This document shows positions 60,729-64,000 of a stretch of 64,000 nt of DNA, in pieces. Numbering within the stretch: the first letter of the stretch is position 1; every line of letters starts with the position of its first letter. The DNA is taken from assembly GCF_025567085.1 (NCBI RefSeq), contig NZ_JAOQJN010000006.1:1-64000 (forward strand), written 5' to 3'. This stretch comes from Bovifimicola ammoniilytica. Lineage in GTDB: Bacteria; Bacillota; Clostridia; Lachnospirales; Lachnospiraceae. A program made the translations under genes and the position numbers. Below the pieces are notes generated by a model that saw nothing but the letters and a program-made list of their open reading frames with translations, had not been told where the DNA came from and searched no databases.

Positions 60729-61814
60729 ATGAATTTCAACATAGCAGTTATGTCCGGTGATGGGATTGGTCCGGAAATTGTTGAAGAAGCAAAAAAGGTA
60801 CTTGAAACAGTTGGTAAGAAGTACGGTCACACATTTAATTTTACGGATGTATTAATTGGGGGAATATCCATTGATACATATGGTGAACCACTAACAGACG
60901 AAGCTATAGAGACAGCTAAGAACAGCGATGCTGTACTATTAGGAGCCGTCGGTGGTGTCGTGGGTAAAGATAAATGGTACGAGCTTGCACCAAACTTAAG
61001 ACCTGAGGCAGGACTACTAAAGATTAGAAAGTCATTGTCATTATATGCTAACTTAAGACCTGCATATCTGTATGAAGAACTTAATGAAGCTTGTCCTCTT
61101 AAAGAAGATATAGCAAAAGCAGGCTTTGATATGGTAGTTGTACGTGAACTTACCGGAGGACTTTACTTTGGAGAGAGATGTACAAAAGAGGTTGATGGTA
61201 AATTAACAGCAATTGATACACTCACATATACAGAAGACGAGATAAGAAGAATTGCAATAACAGGTTTTGATATTGCAATGAAGAGACGTAAGAACGTAAT
61301 AAGTGTCGATAAGGCAAATGTTTTAGACTCATCAAGATTATGGCAGAAAGTAGTGGCAGAAGTCGCTAAAGATTATCCGGAAGTTAAAGTTACGAATATG
61401 CTTGTAGATAACTGTGCAATGCAGTTAGTAAAAGATCCAAAACAGTTTGATGTAATACTTACAGAGAATATGTTTGGTGATATTTTATCAGATGAAGCAA
61501 GTATGATTACAGGTTCAATCGGTATGCTTCCATCAGCAAGCCTTGGATATAACAAGATGGGATTATATGAGCCAAGTCATGGTGCAGCACCTGACATTGC
61601 AGGTAAAGATATTGCTAATCCGATAGCAACTATTCTTTCAGCAGCTATGATGTTAAGATATTCATTTGACCTTGATAAAGAAGCTGATGCAGTAGAAAGT
61701 GCAGTTAAACAGGTACTTAAAGATGGTATCAGAACAGTTGATATTATGTCAGAGGGCAACACTCAGGTAGGCTGCAAAGCTATGGGTGATGCAATTTGTG
61801 AGAGAATAAAATAA
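60729..61814 (+). CDS. leuB: 3-isopropylmalate dehydrogenase
   Basis: 361 residues. Oxidative decarboxylation in leucine synthesis. MSGDGIGPEIV, LLGAVGG, RELTGGLYFGE, the DNCAMQLVKDP and TENMFGDILSDEASMITGSIGMLPSAS metal/substrate region, and EPSHGAAPDIAGKDIANP. GAGGG before the ATG. First gene of a branched-chain amino acid cluster. Confidence 0.95.
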   Translation: MNFNIAVMSGDGIGPEIVEEAKKVLETVGKKYGHTFNFTDVLIGGISIDTYGEPLTDEAIETAKNSDAVLLGAVGGVVGKDKWYELAPNLRPEAGLLKIRKSLSLYANLRPAYLYEELNEACPLKEDIAKAGFDMVVVRELTGGLYFGERCTKEVDGKLTAIDTLTYTEDEIRRIAITGFDIAMKRRKNVISVDKANVLDSSRLWQKVVAEVAKDYPEVKVTNMLVDNCAMQLVKDPKQFDVILTENMFGDILSDEASMITGSIGMLPSASLGYNKMGLYEPSHGAAPDIAGKDIANPIATILSAAMMLRYSFDLDKEADAVESAVKQVLKDGIRTVDIMSEGNTQVGCKAMGDAICERIK

Positions 61815-61841
61815 GATAGTTAGATATCAGAATGGAGATTA

Positions 61842-61971
61842 GTGTGAAAAATACAGATTGATATCTGATTTTTCACACATCTATTTGTGTCGCGGGCACC
61901 ACAAATAGCATCTATCGCAGAGCCAAATCTGACATTTGGCTCGCGATTCCTCCGGCACAATGTGCCTGCGG
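61842..61971 (+). repeat. Four-hairpin repeat element, copy E (leuB-ilvD)
   Basis: Stems: GTGTGAAAAAT / ATTTTTCACAC with inner CAG / CTG; CTATTTGTG / CACAAATAG, a compensated variant of copy A; ATCGC-A-GAGCCAAAT / ATTTGGCTCGCGAT; CCGGCAC / GTGCCTGCGG. Flanked by the perfect 14-bp repeat GAATGGAGATTAGT (61830-61843 and 61971-61984), followed by GTG on the left and by the ilvD ATG on the right. Confidence 0.92.
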
Positions 61972-61984
61972 AATGGAGATTAGT

Positions 61985-63655
61985 ATGGATAGAAGAAGTG
62001 ATAATGTAACAAAAGGAATGCAGCAGGCTCCTCACCGTTCATTGTTTAATGCATTAGGTATGACAAAGGAAGAATTAGACAGACCATTAGTTGGTATCGT
62101 AAGTTCATATAATGAGATAGTTCCAGGTCATATGAATATAGATAAGATTGCAAATGCAGTTAAAATGGGCGTTGCAATGGCTGGTGGTACACCAATTATG
62201 TTCCCGGCAATTGCAGTATGTGACGGTATCGCAATGGGACATACAGGAATGAAATATTCACTTGTAACAAGAGATTTAATTGCAGATTCAACAGAATGTA
62301 TGGCAATGGCACATCAGTTTGATGCACTTGTTATGATTCCTAACTGCGATAAGAACGTTCCGGGATTATTAATGGCAGCAGCCAGACTTAATATTCCTAC
62401 AGTATTTGTAAGTGGTGGTCCGATGCTTGCAGGTCGAGTTAAAGGATGCAAGACATCATTATCAAGTATGTTCGAGGCAGTAGGTTCTTATGCAGCAGGA
62501 ACAATGACACTTGAAGATGTAGAAGAATTTGAAGCAAAAGCATGTCCTACATGTGGTTCATGTTCGGGAATGTATACAGCTAATAGTATGAACTGTCTTA
62601 CAGAGGCACTTGGTATGGCGTTACAGGGTAATGGTACAATACCTGCTGTATACTCAGAGAGACTTAAGCTTGCTAAACATGCAGGTATGAAAGTTATGGA
62701 ACTTCTTGAGAAGAATATCAGACCGAGAGATATTATGACAGAAGCAGCATTCAGAAATGCTTTAACAGTAGATATGGCACTTGGATGCAGTACAAACAGT
62801 ATGCTTCATTTACCAGCTATTGCACACGAAGCAGGCGTTGAATTAAATCTTGATATTGCTAATGAAATCAGTTCAAGAACACCTAACCTCTGCCACCTTG
62901 CACCAGCAGGTCATACATACATCGAAGAACTCAATGAGGCAGGCGGTGTATATGCTGTAATGAACGAGCTTAATAAGAAAGGCTTATTGAATACAGACCT
63001 TATGACAGTTACAGGTAAAACAGTCGGTGAAAATATTAAGAATGTTGTTAACAAAGATACAAATGTTATAAGACCAATAGATAATCCATACAGTGAAGTA
63101 GGTGGAATTGCTGTACTTAGAGGTAATCTTGCACCAGACAGCTGTGTAGTTAAACGTTCAGCAGTTGTACCTGAGATGCTTAAGCATGAAGGACCAGCAA
63201 GAGTATTTGATTGTGAAGAAGATGCAATCGCAGCTATCAAAGGTGGTAAAATCGTTGAAGGTGACGTTGTGGTTATCAGATACGAGGGACCAAAAGGCGG
63301 TCCTGGAATGAGAGAGATGCTCAACCCTACATCTGCAATCGCAGGTATGGGACTTGGTTCAAGTGTAGCACTTATTACTGATGGACGTTTCTCAGGAGCA
63401 TCCAGAGGAGCATCAATCGGTCATGTATCCCCAGAGGCAGCAGTAGGAGGCCCAATCGCCTTAGTTGAAGAGGGAGATATCATTAAGATTGATATTAATG
63501 CAAATAAGATTACACTTGATGTATCAGATGAAGTATTAGCTGATAGAAAAGCAAAATGGCAGCCAAGAGAGCCAAAGGTAACAACAGGATATCTTGCAAG
63601 ATATGCATCACTTGTAACTTCAGCAAATACAGGTGCAATTTTAAAAACTAACTAA
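61985..63655 (+). CDS. ilvD: Dihydroxy-acid dehydratase
   Basis: 556 residues from the ATG at 61985 (GGAG 8 bases upstream); an ATG at 61973 overlaps that site. Fe-S cluster cysteines in NCDKNVPG and CPTCGSCSGMYTANSMNCL; TDGRFSGASRGASIGHVSPEA near the end. Makes 2-oxo acids for valine and isoleucine synthesis. Confidence 0.96.
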   Translation: MDRRSDNVTKGMQQAPHRSLFNALGMTKEELDRPLVGIVSSYNEIVPGHMNIDKIANAVKMGVAMAGGTPIMFPAIAVCDGIAMGHTGMKYSLVTRDLIADSTECMAMAHQFDALVMIPNCDKNVPGLLMAAARLNIPTVFVSGGPMLAGRVKGCKTSLSSMFEAVGSYAAGTMTLEDVEEFEAKACPTCGSCSGMYTANSMNCLTEALGMALQGNGTIPAVYSERLKLAKHAGMKVMELLEKNIRPRDIMTEAAFRNALTVDMALGCSTNSMLHLPAIAHEAGVELNLDIANEISSRTPNLCHLAPAGHTYIEELNEAGGVYAVMNELNKKGLLNTDLMTVTGKTVGENIKNVVNKDTNVIRPIDNPYSEVGGIAVLRGNLAPDSCVVKRSAVVPEMLKHEGPARVFDCEEDAIAAIKGGKIVEGDVVVIRYEGPKGGPGMREMLNPTSAIAGMGLGSSVALITDGRFSGASRGASIGHVSPEAAVGGPIALVEEGDIIKIDINANKITLDVSDEVLADRKAKWQPREPKVTTGYLARYASLVTSANTGAILKTN

Positions 63656-63731
63656 TCAGAAATATTAAACAATAGAATTCTATATAATATAGATTAAATA
63701 ATGTTATAAAGATACAGAAAGGAAAGTAAAA

Positions 63732-64000
63732 ATGCAGTTAACAGGTTCAGAAATAATTATTGAATGTTTAAAAGAACAGGGCGTTGATACAGTATTCGGA
63801 TACCCTGGTGGAACAATCTTAAATGTATATGATGAATTATATAAACATTCCGACGAAATAACTCACTATTTAACTTCGCATGAGCAGGGAGCTGCCCATG
63901 CAGCAGACGGATATGCACGTTCAACAGGTAAAGTTGGTGTATGTATGGCAACATCAGGTCCGGGTGCAACTAACCTTGTAACAGGTATTGCAACAGCTTA
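63732..64000 (+). CDS. ilvB: Acetolactate synthase large subunit, N-terminal part (cut by window end)
   Basis: First 89 codons: MQLTGSEIIIECLKEQGVDT, VFGYPGGTILNVYDEL, and the thiamine-diphosphate Glu in TSHEQGAAHAADGYARSTGK. AAAGGAAAG precedes the ATG. Catalyses the step before ketol-acid reductoisomerase. The gene continues past 64000. Confidence 0.93.
   Translation, partial: MQLTGSEIIIECLKEQGVDTVFGYPGGTILNVYDELYKHSDEITHYLTSHEQGAAHAADGYARSTGKVGVCMATSGPGATNLVTGIATA

Overview
The window looks like a low-GC, Gram-positive gut anaerobe of the Lachnospiraceae type. This is inferred from A+T-rich genes with strong AGGAGG-like ribosome binding sites, TTGACA/TATAAT promoters with 17-bp spacing, a HemZ-type radical SAM protein, a fused PotCD and a DUF815 ATPase. 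One run of 169 undetermined bases lies at 1326-1494. From about 46.9 to 60.1 kb the base composition turns visibly G+C-rich, which marks an acquired island.

Layout. 1-11.6 kb: three tandem copies of a cassette (lipoprotein, then a DUF2974/lipase-like hydrolase). Two copies are visibly preceded by a class I c-di-GMP riboswitch with an intrinsic terminator, and the window starts just behind where a third would be. Only the third hydrolase is full length: a 1424-residue protein with an N-terminal hydrolase, EF-hand-like calcium sites and RTX repeats. It is followed by a type I secretion ABC transporter and a short HlyD-like adaptor. 11.7-14.3 kb, minus strand: fabH and a lipoprotein alpha-amylase. 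14.6-22.4 kb: potA-potB-potCD running directly into folC-folE-folP-folBK. 22.6-28.9 kb: pheA, a DUF815 ATPase, ppx and ppk. 29.2-30 kb: a two-gene toxin-antitoxin-like pair with a palindromic operator. 30.2-39.4 kb: a RelA/SpoT enzyme, an MBL hydrolase, a HemZ-HD-GYP fusion, hisS, aspS and two membrane proteins. 39.95-40.47 kb: a 522-bp imperfect inverted repeat. 40.6-46.3 kb: tgt-yajC, then an FMN riboswitch and ribD-ribE-ribBA-ribH. 46.6-47.6 kb: remnants of conjugative genes. 47.6-60.1 kb: a G+C-rich operon of ECF sigma factor, small membrane proteins, a PrsW-like protease and a 3179-residue surface protein. 60.5-64 kb: leuB-ilvD-ilvB (ilvB runs off the end).

Most notable non-coding content: a family of about 130-bp elements (five full copies, one possible remnant), each made of four successive hairpins whose stems covary between copies. 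Each sits directly in front of a gene. Three of the five are flanked by perfect direct repeats of 14-21 bp that duplicate the downstream ribosome binding site. A different multi-hairpin element with 8-bp inverted ends lies between folBK and pheA, and the 522-bp hairpin lies before tgt.

The genes suggest two separate surface programmes. One is a c-di-GMP-controlled, calcium-binding secreted hydrolase; the HD-GYP fusion in the same window shows that c-di-GMP turnover is plausible in this cell. The other is an acquired, sigma-factor-linked giant surface protein. Both are set in an otherwise housekeeping context.
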